In this document: positions 8,987 through 17,836 of the stretch, piece by piece
Layout: each line of letters opens with the position of its first letter
How positions within the stretch are numbered: the stretch's first letter is position 1
Assembly: GCA_965262875.1 (NCBI GenBank)
Contig: OZ253569.1
Span: 2,976,001-3,040,000 of the forward strand
Direction: 5' to 3'
DNA length: 64,000 nt
From: JBALVT01 sp965262875
GTDB lineage: Bacteria; Pseudomonadota; Gammaproteobacteria; Pseudomonadales; Halieaceae
The notes under the pieces: generated by a model
Database searches by the model: none
The model's input: the letters and a program-made list of their open reading frames with translations, nothing else
Told to the model about the DNA's origin: nothing
Translations under genes and position numbers: made by a program

Positions 8987-9114
8987 AGATGAATCTCGGT
9001 TGGTCCTTCAATGGCTCATCTTGTCGTTTGGCGGTTTTGTGCAGGTGGCGTCGCACCGTTTCGGCGTTAAGACATTCATTGACGGGTAGCACATCTTTCA
9101 ATAAGTCCACCGTG
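8987..9114 (-). pseudogene. transposase fragment, possibly ISKra4-like
   Basis: The minus-strand frame reads TVDLLKDVLPVNECLNAE, then TVRRHLHKTAKRQDEPL, similar to the N-terminal region of ISKra4-type transposases (LL..VLP....LN..TVR.H). It has no start or stop of its own and is bounded by IS6 and IS21b. The assignment is tentative. Confidence 0.35.
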
Positions 9115-9230
9115 TGTTAAATTGCATCCAAAATTGACCCACTTACCCCCCATATTTGCATCGAATATTGACCCACGTAACCATCCGGCTCTTGCTGACA
9201 GCGATGCAGGAGTTCCAAGGAGTGATAGAC

Positions 9231-10748
9231 GTGGATTTATTGAGTGTAATCAGACGATGGCACCTGCGTGAAGGTCGATCCATCCGGGAAATTGTCCGGC
9301 GGACAGGCCTTTCCAGAAATACCATCCGTAAGTATCTAGCCAGCGGTGTCATTGAACCGCGCTACCCAGACCGGAAGAGCCCCAGCCAGCTTGACCCCTT
9401 TGCCGATATCCTGCTCGGCTGGCTAAAGCGGGAATCAAAGCGGCATCGAAAGCAACGCAGCAGCGTCAGGCAGCTGCACCTCGACCTGGTGGAATTGGGC
9501 TATCCCGGCTCCTATGACCGCGTCGCCGCCTTTGCTCGCGATTGGCGGTCACGCCAGCAAGAAGCCAGATTGTCGGCAACCAAAGGGACGTTTGTCCCAC
9601 TGGTCTTTGCATCGGGTGAAGCCTTCCAGTTCGACTGGTCAGAGGACTGGGTGGTCATCGGTGGGGAGCGAACCAAACTACAAGTGGCCCATTCCAGGCT
9701 CTGCCACAGCCGGGCCTTTATGCTGCGGGCCTATCCACTGCAAACCCACGAGATGCTGTTTGACGCTCACAACCATGCCCTGGTCGCTCTGGGTGGTGTT
9801 CCGGAGCGAGGCATTTACGACAATATGAAGACGGCCGTCGACAAGGTGCGTCGCGGCAAGCGCCGTGACGTCAATAAGCGGTTCAAGGCCATGGTCAGCC
9901 ACTTCCTGTTTGAAGCTGAGTTCTGTAACCCGGCAGCGGGTTGGGAGAAAGGCCAGGTAGAGAAGAAGGTGCGCGATTCCCGTTATCGTATCTGGCATAA
10001 CGCACCCTCGTTCAAAACCTTGGCTGATTTGAACCGTTGGCTGGAGCAGCGGTGCATCGAACTCTGGAAGGAAATACCTCACCCTGAATATCCGGGCCGG
10101 ATGGTAGCGGATGTCTGGGAGGATGAGCGCAAGCAACTCATGGCAGTGCCCGCGCCGTTTGATGGCTATGTCGAGCACACAAAGCGCGTGTCTTCGACTT
10201 GCCTTATCCTGTGCGACCGTAACCGCTATAGCGTCCCCGCTGCATTCGCCAACAAACCTGTGAGCGTGCGAGCCTACGCCAGCAAAATAGTTGTTGTTGC
10301 CGAAGCTCAGATCATTGCCGAGCATACTCGAGTCTTCTCCCGTCACCATAAACATGCTGGGGAAACCGTCTACGACTGGCGGCATTACCTGGCAGTCATC
10401 CAGCGCAAGCCCGGTGCCCTGCGTAACGGCGCGCCCTTTACAGAGCTCCCCGGCTGCTTTAAACGCCTGCAACGCATTCTCCTAAAACGGCTGGGTGGTG
10501 ATAGGGAGATGGCCAATATCCTGGCGCTGGTGCTACACCACGATGAACATCTGGTGATGCAGGCCGTGGAGGTGGCCCTTGAGAGCGGCAGGCCCTCCCA
10601 ACAACACGTGACCAATGTGCCGGGACGGTTGTTAGAGGGGCCATTACCCGAGCCGCTCAATCCACCGCCAGCACTCGTACTGGTCAATGAGCCCATTGCC
10701 AACACACAGCGCTACGATAACCTCAGGGAGAATAAATATGTCCGTTGA
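9231..10748 (+). CDS. istA: IstA, IS21 transposase (505 aa)
   Basis: I chose the GTG at 9231 because AAGGAG lies 8 nt upstream; an in-frame ATG at 9204 lacks this. An N-terminal helix-turn-helix (REGRSIREIVRRTGLSRNT) is followed by the rve core with FQFDWSEDWVVIG (first Asp), GIYDNMKTAVDK (second Asp) and GWEKGQVEKKVRD (Glu). The length is normal. It overlaps istB by 11 nt. Confidence 0.92.
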   Translation: MDLLSVIRRWHLREGRSIREIVRRTGLSRNTIRKYLASGVIEPRYPDRKSPSQLDPFADILLGWLKRESKRHRKQRSSVRQLHLDLVELGYPGSYDRVAAFARDWRSRQQEARLSATKGTFVPLVFASGEAFQFDWSEDWVVIGGERTKLQVAHSRLCHSRAFMLRAYPLQTHEMLFDAHNHALVALGGVPERGIYDNMKTAVDKVRRGKRRDVNKRFKAMVSHFLFEAEFCNPAAGWEKGQVEKKVRDSRYRIWHNAPSFKTLADLNRWLEQRCIELWKEIPHPEYPGRMVADVWEDERKQLMAVPAPFDGYVEHTKRVSSTCLILCDRNRYSVPAAFANKPVSVRAYASKIVVVAEAQIIAEHTRVFSRHHKHAGETVYDWRHYLAVIQRKPGALRNGAPFTELPGCFKRLQRILLKRLGGDREMANILALVLHHDEHLVMQAVEVALESGRPSQQHVTNVPGRLLEGPLPEPLNPPPALVLVNEPIANTQRYDNLRENKYVR

Positions 10749-11511
10749 TGCAATGATCGCCACACTAAAAGCGCTGCGCCTGTACGGCATGGCTCAATCC
10801 ATTGAAGAGCTGGCTGAACAGGCCGCACCTGCCTATCAGCAGGCAGAACCCATCCTCAATGATCTGCTCAAAGCAGAAGTAGCCGACCGCGAGGTGCGGT
10901 CTATTAACTATCAAATGAAGGTGGCCAAATTCCCGGCCCACCGGGATCTTACCGGCTTCGACTTCATCGAGAGCATGGTGACAGAAACACTGGTGCGTTC
11001 ACTTCACCGGTGCGAATTTATCGAAGAAGCCCAGAACATTGTGCTGATTGGCGGCCCTGGTACTGGGAAAACCCACCTGGCAACTGCCTTGGGTGTACAG
11101 GCGATTATCCATCACCACAAACGGGTGAGGTTCCTCTCTACGGTCGACCTGGTAAACGCGCTGGAACTGGAGAAGGCCGCCGGACGACAAGGGCGAATGG
11201 CCAACCGTTTGGCCAGCACTGACCTGGTCATACTGGATGAGTTGGGTTATCTCCCCTTCAGCCAGGCGGGAGGAGCCTTGCTGTTCCACCTGATCAGCTT
11301 CCTGTATGAGCGCACCAGCATTGTGATTACAACCAACCCAAGCTTCTCTGAGTGGCCAAAGGTCTTTGGTGATCCAAAGCGAACAACAGCTCTGCTGGAC
11401 CGGCTGACACACCACTGCCATATCATCGAGACGGGCAACGACAGCTACCGGTTCAAAAACTCGACCTGCAATCAAAGGGAGGAAATAACTGGCAAAAAAC
11501 CAACAAAATGA
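10738..11511 (+). CDS. istB: IstB, IS21 helper ATPase (257 aa)
   Basis: The ATG at 10738 follows CAGGGAG by 7 nt and lies inside the end of istA. Walker A is GGPGTGKTH, Walker B LVILDELGYLP, and ITTNPSFSEW follows. Intact and of normal length. It belongs to a different IstB subgroup from the IS21a protein (GSNGVGKS), so the window holds at least two independent IS21 lineages. Confidence 0.93.
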   Translation: MSVDAMIATLKALRLYGMAQSIEELAEQAAPAYQQAEPILNDLLKAEVADREVRSINYQMKVAKFPAHRDLTGFDFIESMVTETLVRSLHRCEFIEEAQNIVLIGGPGTGKTHLATALGVQAIIHHHKRVRFLSTVDLVNALELEKAAGRQGRMANRLASTDLVILDELGYLPFSQAGGALLFHLISFLYERTSIVITTNPSFSEWPKVFGDPKRTTALLDRLTHHCHIIETGNDSYRFKNSTCNQREEITGKKPTK

Positions 11512-11585
11512 GTAATACTTGAGCGAACCAGGTGGGTCAAAATTAGATGCAAATCCTGGGTCAGTTTTAAGTGCAAATTAACAGG

Positions 11586-11753
11586 GGTGAGGTGTTCCCC
11601 AGTGCCTCCTGTGTGGTCTCGCTGGTGGACCGCTTGATCCATCATTCGGAGATTATTGTGCTGGAGGGTGAGTCGTATCGGATGAAGGAGGCACAGGAGC
11701 GGGCAGACAAGAAGAAACGGAGCAAACGTACGCCTCCGTCAAAAAAGGAATAG
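11586..11753 (+). pseudogene. istB: istB 3' fragment (IS21d)
   Basis: Reads GEVFPSASCVVSLVDRLIHH...EGESYRMKEAQE, closely matching the C-terminus of IS21a IstB (DVFPNAACVVSLIDRLVHH...). It begins exactly at the right end of IS21b, which interrupted it. Confidence 0.8.
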
Positions 11754-11759
11754 GGAGCG

Positions 11760-11969
11760 ATGGCCATGTCGATGAAGGTAATAAAACTAAATGTCTACCG
11801 GGATGCCGCTGACGCGCAATTGATCATCAGTTTTATAGATGAGCTCAGGGATTTACGGGTGGATACCCAGGGTGATGAGATTGTCGACCTGCATCGGCGA
11901 CTGGTACAGGACAATACCCAGGATGAGGGCCAAACCGATCTGCCGTTTAATGACCCGGTCGAGTTTTAG
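11760..11969 (+). CDS. small IS21 accessory protein (69 aa)
   Basis: It starts MAMSMKVIKLNVYRDAADA just after the istB remnant and ends GQTDLPFNDPVEF. In position, size, acidity and the LPF ending it resembles the 63-aa gene downstream of IS21a istB (2589-2780). An AGGGAGCG site precedes the start. Function unknown. Confidence 0.6.
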   Translation: MAMSMKVIKLNVYRDAADAQLIISFIDELRDLRVDTQGDEIVDLHRRLVQDNTQDEGQTDLPFNDPVEF

Positions 11970-12071
11970 GCAGGCAAGGACTGAAGATAAAAAGGCAGGG
12001 GGGGGCTAAAGGCCCTTTTGGCCGCAAAAATGGTAGCGGCGAATAACCGCGCTTTTGGAGTGGCGTTAACA

Positions 12072-12211
12072 TGCTTGGCCAGACTGTGGAATAAATCGCC
12101 CAATTCCCTTCTGATCTGACCAAATATTACCTTCTTCCGATACTTCGGTATGAATACGATATGGTACTTACACTCCCATCGCGTGTGATTTAAACTGTTT
12201 ACTTGTCTCAT
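12072..12211 (-). pseudogene. IS200-type tnpA 5' fragment
   Basis: It begins MRQVNSLNHTRWECKYH at 12211 after GGAGAAACC and continues HIVFIPKYRKKVIFG...LGDLFHSLAKH. HIVF.PKYR is the signature start of the IS200/IS605 Y1 HUH transposase; the H-U-H and Tyr parts are lost. It is truncated after about 46 codons by the IS21d right end. Confidence 0.85.
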
Positions 12212-12285
12212 GGTTTCTCCTTTGTGTGGTGCTTGGCGGCTCACACTTAGGAGTTACTATGAGACTTCTGGAACTGTCAAACTGA

Positions 12286-12323
12286 GAAGGCCTCCCCAGC
12301 AGAGCTGGGGGGTCTCCCTTTTG
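12286..12323. terminator. GC hairpin followed by T-rich tract, next to IS200 remnant
   Basis: CTCCCCAGC-aga-GCTGGGGGG followed by TCTCCCTTTT. It could be an intrinsic terminator or the subterminal hairpin recognised by IS200 TnpA; its position just upstream of the tnpA fragment favours the latter. Confidence 0.5.
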
Positions 12324-12535
12324 TACTAGTAATGAGACGGTGGCAGGCCGCGCTGAAAACCGACGCGTGACGGCAACCCTGGAGGTTGAATACCCCGAGT
12401 GATAGAGCTTTACAATAGCCCTAACGGCTTACGACTTTTTCGTCCCTGTCTATGACCTTGAGCGAGGGTGTCCCGGCAACTGTGTAAATGGCCGACCCAC
12501 CCTCGTCCTTGGGCATGTATCCCCACCACCATCCA
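12324..12535. other. non-coding stretch, nothing recognised
   Basis: Lies between IS200 debris and the TonB receptor stop. It contains a long-loop inverted repeat GAGGGTG/CACCCTC (about 12464-12503) without a T-run, which could be a weak terminator for the receptor gene. No ORF or IS end was found. Confidence 0.3.
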
Positions 12536-15500
12536 CTAGAAACTAGCGCGTACTGATAGACCGTAGATGCGCGGCTCGGTCAGAAAGTAGTTCCGGTAGA
12601 AGCCAGAGGTGTCTGAGGTCAGGTAGTGGCCGGTGACGTTGTCCTCGTCGTCGATGTTGCGCACCCAGGCCCGGACTTGCCAGGTCTGGTTGTGGCTCTC
12701 GTACATGACAGAGGCGTTGTGTTGATCCCAGCTATCAATTTTGTCGCCCCGGGTATTGAACTCGCGGGCATAGCTGTCATCCTGCCAATAGTAGTCCCAC
12801 CGCGCCGTTATTATGCCTTGTAACATGCTCACGTCCCAGCTGTACTGAGCCCCCAGGTGGGCGGTATTTTCAGGTGCATTGGGCAGGCTGTTGCCATCAA
12901 TATCGGTTTCCAGGCCATTGGACGTGGTGGCGCCATTGGCATCGAGGAACAACCGGGAGAAATAGGCGGGAATGCCGTTGGGGTATGTCGTCCCAGGTAC
13001 AGTTAGGCCATTGGTATCACTCAGTGCCGCGTCAGCGGCCAGCGCCGCGTCCACCAAGGGCAGTACCTCCGCTGTCTTGGCCGGGTAGGCCACACCGGTC
13101 AGTGAACCCGGATCGATGTTTTTCAACATGATCCAGCTATCATCGCCCGCGGTGCGGTTGGTGGGGTCGATAGAGGCGGCACCATCCACGCTGGTATCCA
13201 GGTGGGAGAAGGCGAAATCAATGGCCAGCGCCGGCAGGGATTCCGGGCTCCAGAAACCCTCCAGCTCTACCCCCCAAATATCGGCATCGATATTGTCGTT
13301 CAGTGAGGTGTTGTTGGCGATACGATTGATTTGCAAACCGGTGTAATCATAAACGAACACCGAAGCATTTAATTGCAGTCGACCGTTCAGCAGGATATTT
13401 TTTGACCCAATCTCAAAGGCATCGATTTTTTCACTGTCGAAAGTAAAATCAGAATCAGCCTGGAAGGCAGGGTTGATAGGGGGGTTAAAGCCACCGGGCT
13501 TGTAACCGCGACTGAAGAACGCATAAACCATGCTGTCTTCGTTAAGGGCCCAATCGATCCCAATGCGGCCGGTGGTCTCATCGAATTTCGCCGTGTCCGG
13601 GCTGTCGGTCACAAAGCGATCCTCACCAAACCCCGGTACCAGGCCTACTAGTTGTGTGGCAGCCAGCCGCGCTGCGCTGATCGGCGCGGTGGTATTGGCG
13701 GCGGCGAAGGCATCGGTTGCACCCCAGAACTCAATCAGTTTATCGTTATCGGGCGTCAGCGGCGCGCCAAACACAAAGTTGATCAGGCCAGTGCGCAGCC
13801 AGAAGGGGTCGGGGCCCAGTGAGCCGCCTAAGATGGTGTTGAGATTGAGTGCGTTAAACAGCACGCTGGAATCGCTCACGTCCTTGTTGTCTTCGTTATA
13901 GCGCAGGCCCGCCGTCAACGTGATGTCGTCGGTAAAATTGAAGTACAGCTCCCCAAATATGGCCCAGCCATCCGCCTGGTTAGTACCCTTGGGGTTACCA
14001 GTGGCGTTAAACATGGTGGGATACAGAGGTGGGAAGCTCAGGGCCCCAACCCCGTAGTTGCCCACCAGGTCCAGAGTGTTGGCATTGACGTAGTAATCAC
14101 CAAAAGCTTCATTTTCGTAGGCGCTGACACCAGCGACAACGTTGAAGCGACCATCATGGTTTGATTGAACTTTGGCTTCCAGGGTCCAGGCCTCGCGTTC
14201 AGAACTGGACTGATCGAAGGCAAAAATGCGCGTTTGGTCGGAATTGTGCACACAACCACCAAAGATACCGGCGGTGCCGTCCTGGAAATTACAGTCACTG
14301 CGGGTCCAGTCTTCTCCGGCGCCGCCGGCTGTATCCGAGGTTGGCCAGAGGCCCGAGGGATTGGCAGCGGTGGCTTCCAGCGTCGGTCCGACATCCATGT
14401 TGTAGTCCTGGCGGGCCAGGTACTCAGCCTCCTGATAGGCGCCTTGCAGGCTCAGCGTGTAATTGTCCAATCCAAGGCTGGCACCAAAAGCGAAGAACTC
14501 CTCATCCTGTTCAAAGATGGGTTCAAAGTCAGTGTGCATCTCCCGCAAACTGCGAAGAGTGGGCCGCGGATAATTGTAGTTAACCAGTGACCCGGGAACA
14601 TTATTCCCCGGGTCACCTAGGGGTAAGGCGCCGTTGAGGCCGCCAAAGATACCGCCGGTCGAGGACCCCAGGTGTATTCCCTCCAATCCGAAGGCATTGG
14701 CGTCACAGCCATTCACGGGCAGGTCGTTGGTTTTGCAGACCTGATTGGTGATACGGGCCTTGTCATCGTCCTCATGGAACCTGGAGTACATCACCCAGAT
14801 ATCGGATCGCTCGGTATTCCAGCGGCCGGTCAGCCGGTAGGTGTAGAGGTCGCGCCCGTCAATGTCATCATCGATACCGCTGAGGGTATTGCCGTCCAAC
14901 CCCACTTGCTTGTAGGCCAAGTTGTCGATATAACCGTCACGCTCTAGGGTCATACCCGCGATGCGCACGGCTAGGTTGTCACCGATGACATAGTTGAAGG
15001 CGCCCTTTACCCGCCGGTGGCTGTAATCGCCCACTTCAGCGTCGATAAACCCAGTTGTGCCCTCAGGGTCCGGTAGGTTGGTGACCATGTTGATCGCACC
15101 GCCGGTGGCGTTGCGGCCGAACAGGGTGCCCTGGGGGCCACGCAAAATCTCCACCCGTTTGACATCGTACCACTCGATCGCATTGAGGTTGGTGACCAGA
15201 GGGATTTCATTGACATGGGTAGAGACCCCGGCTTCGCCGGAGCTTGCGGTGACCAAGCGCCCAATACCTCGGATGCTGACCGAGAAACTACCAAAATTGG
15301 TGGCGGAGAAGGACAGGTTGGGTGTGTTGAACTGTAGGTCTGAGGGGCTGACGATCTGCCGCGCCTCCAACATTTCCTCGGTCACCGCCGTGACGGCGAT
15401 GGGCACATCCTGAACGCTCTGTTCGACTCGCTGCGCCGTGATGAGGACCTCTTCCAACAAGTTGGCGTCAATCTGGGCCGGCGCAGACGCTGCACACAGG

Positions 15501-15586
15501 GAACCCAGCACGACCGCAAGACACACCGGTGGTTTGCTAAAACAGCGGGGGGGGGGGGGAGCCTGTTGTTGCTGGGATTTATACAT
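12536..15586 (-). CDS. TonB-dependent outer-membrane receptor with phase-variable-looking N-terminus
   Basis: About 1016 residues. The ATG at 15586 follows AAGGAGAGGGCT. An N-terminal signal sequence (CLAVVLGSLCAASAPA) precedes EEVLITAQRVEQSVQDVP (TonB-box-like/plug start). The plug has the classic IRGIGR and VEILRGPQGTLFGRNATGG motifs. A large beta-barrel follows and the protein ends with aromatic Phe (VRASF), as for BAM substrates. The subgroup is common in marine Gammaproteobacteria and sphingomonads; the substrate cannot be read from sequence. A 13-nt C tract on the coding strand (15547-15559) encodes PPPP between the start and the signal peptide, so slippage would switch the gene off. 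Confidence 0.93.
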   Translation of the reverse strand: MYKSQQQQAPPPPRCFSKPPVCLAVVLGSLCAASAPAQIDANLLEEVLITAQRVEQSVQDVPIAVTAVTEEMLEARQIVSPSDLQFNTPNLSFSATNFGSFSVSIRGIGRLVTASSGEAGVSTHVNEIPLVTNLNAIEWYDVKRVEILRGPQGTLFGRNATGGAINMVTNLPDPEGTTGFIDAEVGDYSHRRVKGAFNYVIGDNLAVRIAGMTLERDGYIDNLAYKQVGLDGNTLSGIDDDIDGRDLYTYRLTGRWNTERSDIWVMYSRFHEDDDKARITNQVCKTNDLPVNGCDANAFGLEGIHLGSSTGGIFGGLNGALPLGDPGNNVPGSLVNYNYPRPTLRSLREMHTDFEPIFEQDEEFFAFGASLGLDNYTLSLQGAYQEAEYLARQDYNMDVGPTLEATAANPSGLWPTSDTAGGAGEDWTRSDCNFQDGTAGIFGGCVHNSDQTRIFAFDQSSSEREAWTLEAKVQSNHDGRFNVVAGVSAYENEAFGDYYVNANTLDLVGNYGVGALSFPPLYPTMFNATGNPKGTNQADGWAIFGELYFNFTDDITLTAGLRYNEDNKDVSDSSVLFNALNLNTILGGSLGPDPFWLRTGLINFVFGAPLTPDNDKLIEFWGATDAFAAANTTAPISAARLAATQLVGLVPGFGEDRFVTDSPDTAKFDETTGRIGIDWALNEDSMVYAFFSRGYKPGGFNPPINPAFQADSDFTFDSEKIDAFEIGSKNILLNGRLQLNASVFVYDYTGLQINRIANNTSLNDNIDADIWGVELEGFWSPESLPALAIDFAFSHLDTSVDGAASIDPTNRTAGDDSWIMLKNIDPGSLTGVAYPAKTAEVLPLVDAALAADAALSDTNGLTVPGTTYPNGIPAYFSRLFLDANGATTSNGLETDIDGNSLPNAPENTAHLGAQYSWDVSMLQGIITARWDYYWQDDSYAREFNTRGDKIDSWDQHNASVMYESHNQTWQVRAWVRNIDDEDNVTGHYLTSDTSGFYRNYFLTEPRIYGLSVRASF
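15547..15559 (-). repeat. poly-C(13) tract in TonB receptor coding sequence
   Basis: An uninterrupted run of 13 G on the plus strand lies about 9 codons after the receptor start. Such tracts change length by slipped-strand mispairing; any change not a multiple of 3 would frameshift the receptor before its signal peptide. In the given sequence the frame is 'on'. Confidence 0.8.
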
Positions 15587-15730
15587 AGCCCTCTCCTTTG
15601 AACGATTCATTAGACTCGATTTACAATAGCGCAGTGGCATTAAGAGGCACAGTTTCCCCCCAATCCCATTATGTCAGGTTGGCTTCAAGTTCAAATTTGC
15701 CAGTGCTCCTATATTCTTGGCAAGCATGTT

Positions 15731-15806
15731 TCACTGTCCGTTATACCGATAAATATCCGCGAACATCCTGAACTTTTTCATGCGCTCGAAGCCATGCTCG
15801 ACGTTG
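15731..15806 (-). pseudogene. IS5-family transposase C-terminal fragment
   Basis: The minus strand reads KLRINVEHGFERMKKFRMFADIYRY... then stops (TGA at 15731-15733). The VEHGFERMKKFRM..IYR motif is the C-terminal catalytic-Glu region of one IS5-like transposase group. No upstream part was found. Confidence 0.55.
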
Positions 15807-16593
15807 ATGCGCAGCTTGGCATGTCATGTATTATAGTCTTTATCCGGCGTGCTCAGGTGGTGATAATGGTCATTGACAGGTGGCAACGTATCACAGGTAT
15901 ACGCAGTTTGCGAGAGAAGCCTGCGCACCGGGCACCTTCCACGGCTTCTCGATACCCAATCTCTGGCTGTATAGTGTGTATCTTTCATGGGTCATCAGGA
16001 CAAACCAGCCACTCGATTTGGGGCGGCTCATCCTTTTTTACCAGGGCAGTCCCTGACAGTCGCGTCGGTGAATCGTGACTTAGCCGACTATCGGTGGGCC
16101 TACAATTATTATCGACCCCAGGATTCTTGGGCGCTGTTCTTTTGTACCACTTGGTATTCCCCGCCAAGTATCGCTGAGCTGTTTTCGATAAAAATGGGGG
16201 GGGCTGAAGGAAATTTGCTTAGACATTGAGCTTCGATACCAGCTAGAATTTTTGGAGATAGGTACAGGTCAAGACCTCGTCCATTCTTTGGTTCAGTCAG
16301 CTCCTACGTAGAGCCTGCTCATGGAAGTTGCCATCACCCGGACAGGCGGTATCGTTAGCGGACCAACTGTGGTACGATTTAATACGCAGGCTTTTGATCT
16401 GCATCAGGTAGTCTCCTGTGTGGATGTAACAACTCACAGGCTACCCGATTTTATCGATCAAAAAGTTTCACTTCTATCTGAACCTGGACAATTTCAAAGA
16501 ATTAGGCTATGGTAGTGGATTTGTAGGTGAATTAGTAAAACAGTCCAGTGGGACCACGTGACAATAACGAAATCCACTAGCAGGAGACACAGT
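15807..16593. other. intergenic/decayed stretch, no confident gene
   Basis: Between the receptor and DoxX. A plus-strand frame near 16060-16130 reads VNRDLADYRWAYNYYRPQD, reminiscent of the end of rve-type transposases (YN..RPH), so this may be further IS debris. Another short frame (16321-16515) has no recognisable motif or ribosome site. I make no gene call here. Confidence 0.4.
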
Positions 16594-17217
16594 ATGATCC
16601 ACCTTTTAAACAAGCTACAGAATATTCTGGACCTGACTTGCAAGGCGGATTTTGTCGCCCCGCTGTTACTGCGACTGTACCTGATTCCCATCTTCTGGAT
16701 GGCGGGAACGCAAAAACTGGACCACTTCGGCGACACCGTGGAATGGTTCGGTAATCCGGATTGGGGGCTGGGCCTGCCCCTCCCCTTGTTGATGGCGACA
16801 CTTGCTGTCGCTACAGAAGTGGCGGGTGCAGTTTTGCTGACCTTGGGCCTGGCCACGCGCTGGATTAGTATTCCGCTTATGTTCACCATGCTGGTGGCTG
16901 CCGTCACTGTACACTTGGAAAACGGCTGGCTGGCCATCAGTACGGCCGCGGGTCCGTTTGCCACCGAAAGAACCGTTGGTGCCATTGAGCGACTGGACCA
17001 GGCCAAATTAATTCTGCAGGAGCACGCGCACTACGAGTGGCTCACGGAGAACGGTTCGCTGGTCATTCTCAATAACGGCATCGAATTTGCCGCCACCTAC
17101 GTGATCATGTTGCTGGCACTGTTGTTTATCGGCGGCGGGCGCTACATCAGTGTCGACTACTGGATCGCTCGGCGTTTTCGCCATACCGCCTCGCTCCCAG
17201 CTGCGACGGAGTCTTGA
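16594..17217 (+). CDS. DoxX-family membrane protein (207 aa)
   Basis: The start at 16594 follows GCAGGAGACACAGT. It has the DoxX pattern: an N-terminal LLRLYLIPIFWMAGTQKL, a loop with WFGNP, and four hydrophobic helices (LMATLAVATEVAGAVLL; ISIPLMFTMLVAAVTV; YVIMLLALLFIGGG). DoxX proteins are inner-membrane proteins, sometimes quinone- or redox-linked. A periplasm-facing insertion of about 45 residues before the last helix is longer than in minimal DoxX. It has no operon partner; it is flanked by IS debris. Confidence 0.88.
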   Translation: MIHLLNKLQNILDLTCKADFVAPLLLRLYLIPIFWMAGTQKLDHFGDTVEWFGNPDWGLGLPLPLLMATLAVATEVAGAVLLTLGLATRWISIPLMFTMLVAAVTVHLENGWLAISTAAGPFATERTVGAIERLDQAKLILQEHAHYEWLTENGSLVILNNGIEFAATYVIMLLALLFIGGGRYISVDYWIARRFRHTASLPAATES

Positions 17218-17242
17218 TCATGAACTCCGAAGAAATGGATGT

Positions 17243-17538
17243 AGTAAAGCTACCGAAGGCGCATACTCACGCAACTGAATCGCACCGAAAAGCGGCACGA
17301 TCTTGCACGTGTGATATGCCACGGCCGCCGCGGTGAAATCCGTAAACGCTACCGCGAGGGTCAGGAGGACCAACTCGGTGCCTTGGGCCTTGTCACCAAT
17401 GCCGTGGTATTGTGGAATACCCTTTATATGCAGGACGCATTGAACCACTTGAAGCAAACCGGACTACCAATTCTAGACAACGATATCGCTGGGCTGTGGC
17501 CGCTACGACATGAACACCTAAACGTACTTGGTCACTGA
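17243..17538 (+). pseudogene. Tn3-family transposase (TnpA) C-terminal fragment
   Basis: The frame reads SYRRRILTQLNRTEKRHDLAR, continues HGRRGEIRKRYREGQEDQLGAL then GLVTNAVVLWNT, and ends LRHEHLNVLGH. This is the highly conserved C-terminus of Tn3 TnpA (including the last catalytic Glu region REGQEDQLGALGLV.N). About 95 codons remain; no Tn3 resolvase or 38-bp inverted repeat was recognised nearby. Confidence 0.88.
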
Positions 17539-17836
17539 TATGTTGTGACCTTGTCAATCGATAACATCATTCTTTCATGTTTTTCTCTCTTAGTAAGCCC
17601 TTGAGGCAGAACAGGGGCAGCTATTAACGACGGTTGATCAATCTGATATTCGCGGGTCGGAACCGCCTGACAAATCTTCGTCGTGGAGCTGCCTCTCTCT
17701 ATTATCGAGGGTCGTTCCGGTTACCCGGACGCCTCTTAGTGTCCTCGAGGGTTCTCCCACCGGGCCACCCCTGTTCTGTCCCAAAAGCTCACTGGTCCCC
17801 TCTTTTACAGGCCACTTTGTTTCGGCCTTTTCTCAA
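17539..17836. other. non-coding stretch between Tn3 tail and IS110 gene
   Basis: Probably contains the right end of the Tn3 remnant and the right end of the IS110 element, but I could not define either boundary. No supported ORF. Confidence 0.3.

Larger units (their letters stand above)
9115..11583 (+). mobile_element. IS21-family element type 'IS21b', copy 1, complete
   Basis: The ends begin TGTTAAATTGCA (left) and TGTTAATTTGCA (right, read inward). Each end repeats a TTGCATC...TGACCCA unit, the multiple terminal repeats typical of IS21. It contains intact istA and istB. It was inserted within the istB of another IS21 (type d): the sequence after 11583 continues GEVFPSASCVVSLVDRL. The left part of that older istB is not on the other side, so a later deletion or rearrangement removed it. 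Confidence 0.9.
11584..12071 (+). mobile_element. IS21 remnant, type 'IS21d' right end
   Basis: This is the tail of a third IS21 lineage, related to IS21a. It has the last 56 codons of istB (11586-11753), a small accessory gene, and a terminal sequence GCGGCGAATAACCGCG...TGGCGTTAACA resembling the IS21a right end (GCGGCAAATAACAGCG...TGGCGCTAACA). It was itself inserted into an IS200 tnpA (fragment at 12072-12211). Confidence 0.7.

Noticed and set aside
9678..10472. 264-codon minus-strand ORF inside istA of IS21b (and its twin at 33320-34114)
   Set aside because: Antisense to a well-supported IstA; its composition mirrors the codon bias of istA, and it has no ribosome site or recognisable motif.
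12874..15413. several 80-140-codon plus-strand ORFs across the TonB receptor
   Set aside because: Shadows of the long, GC-rich receptor gene on the opposite strand.
15671..16078. 135-codon plus-strand ORF upstream of DoxX
   Set aside because: Overlaps the minus-strand IS5 fragment (VEHGFERMKKFRM), which explains its opening part; no family resemblance.
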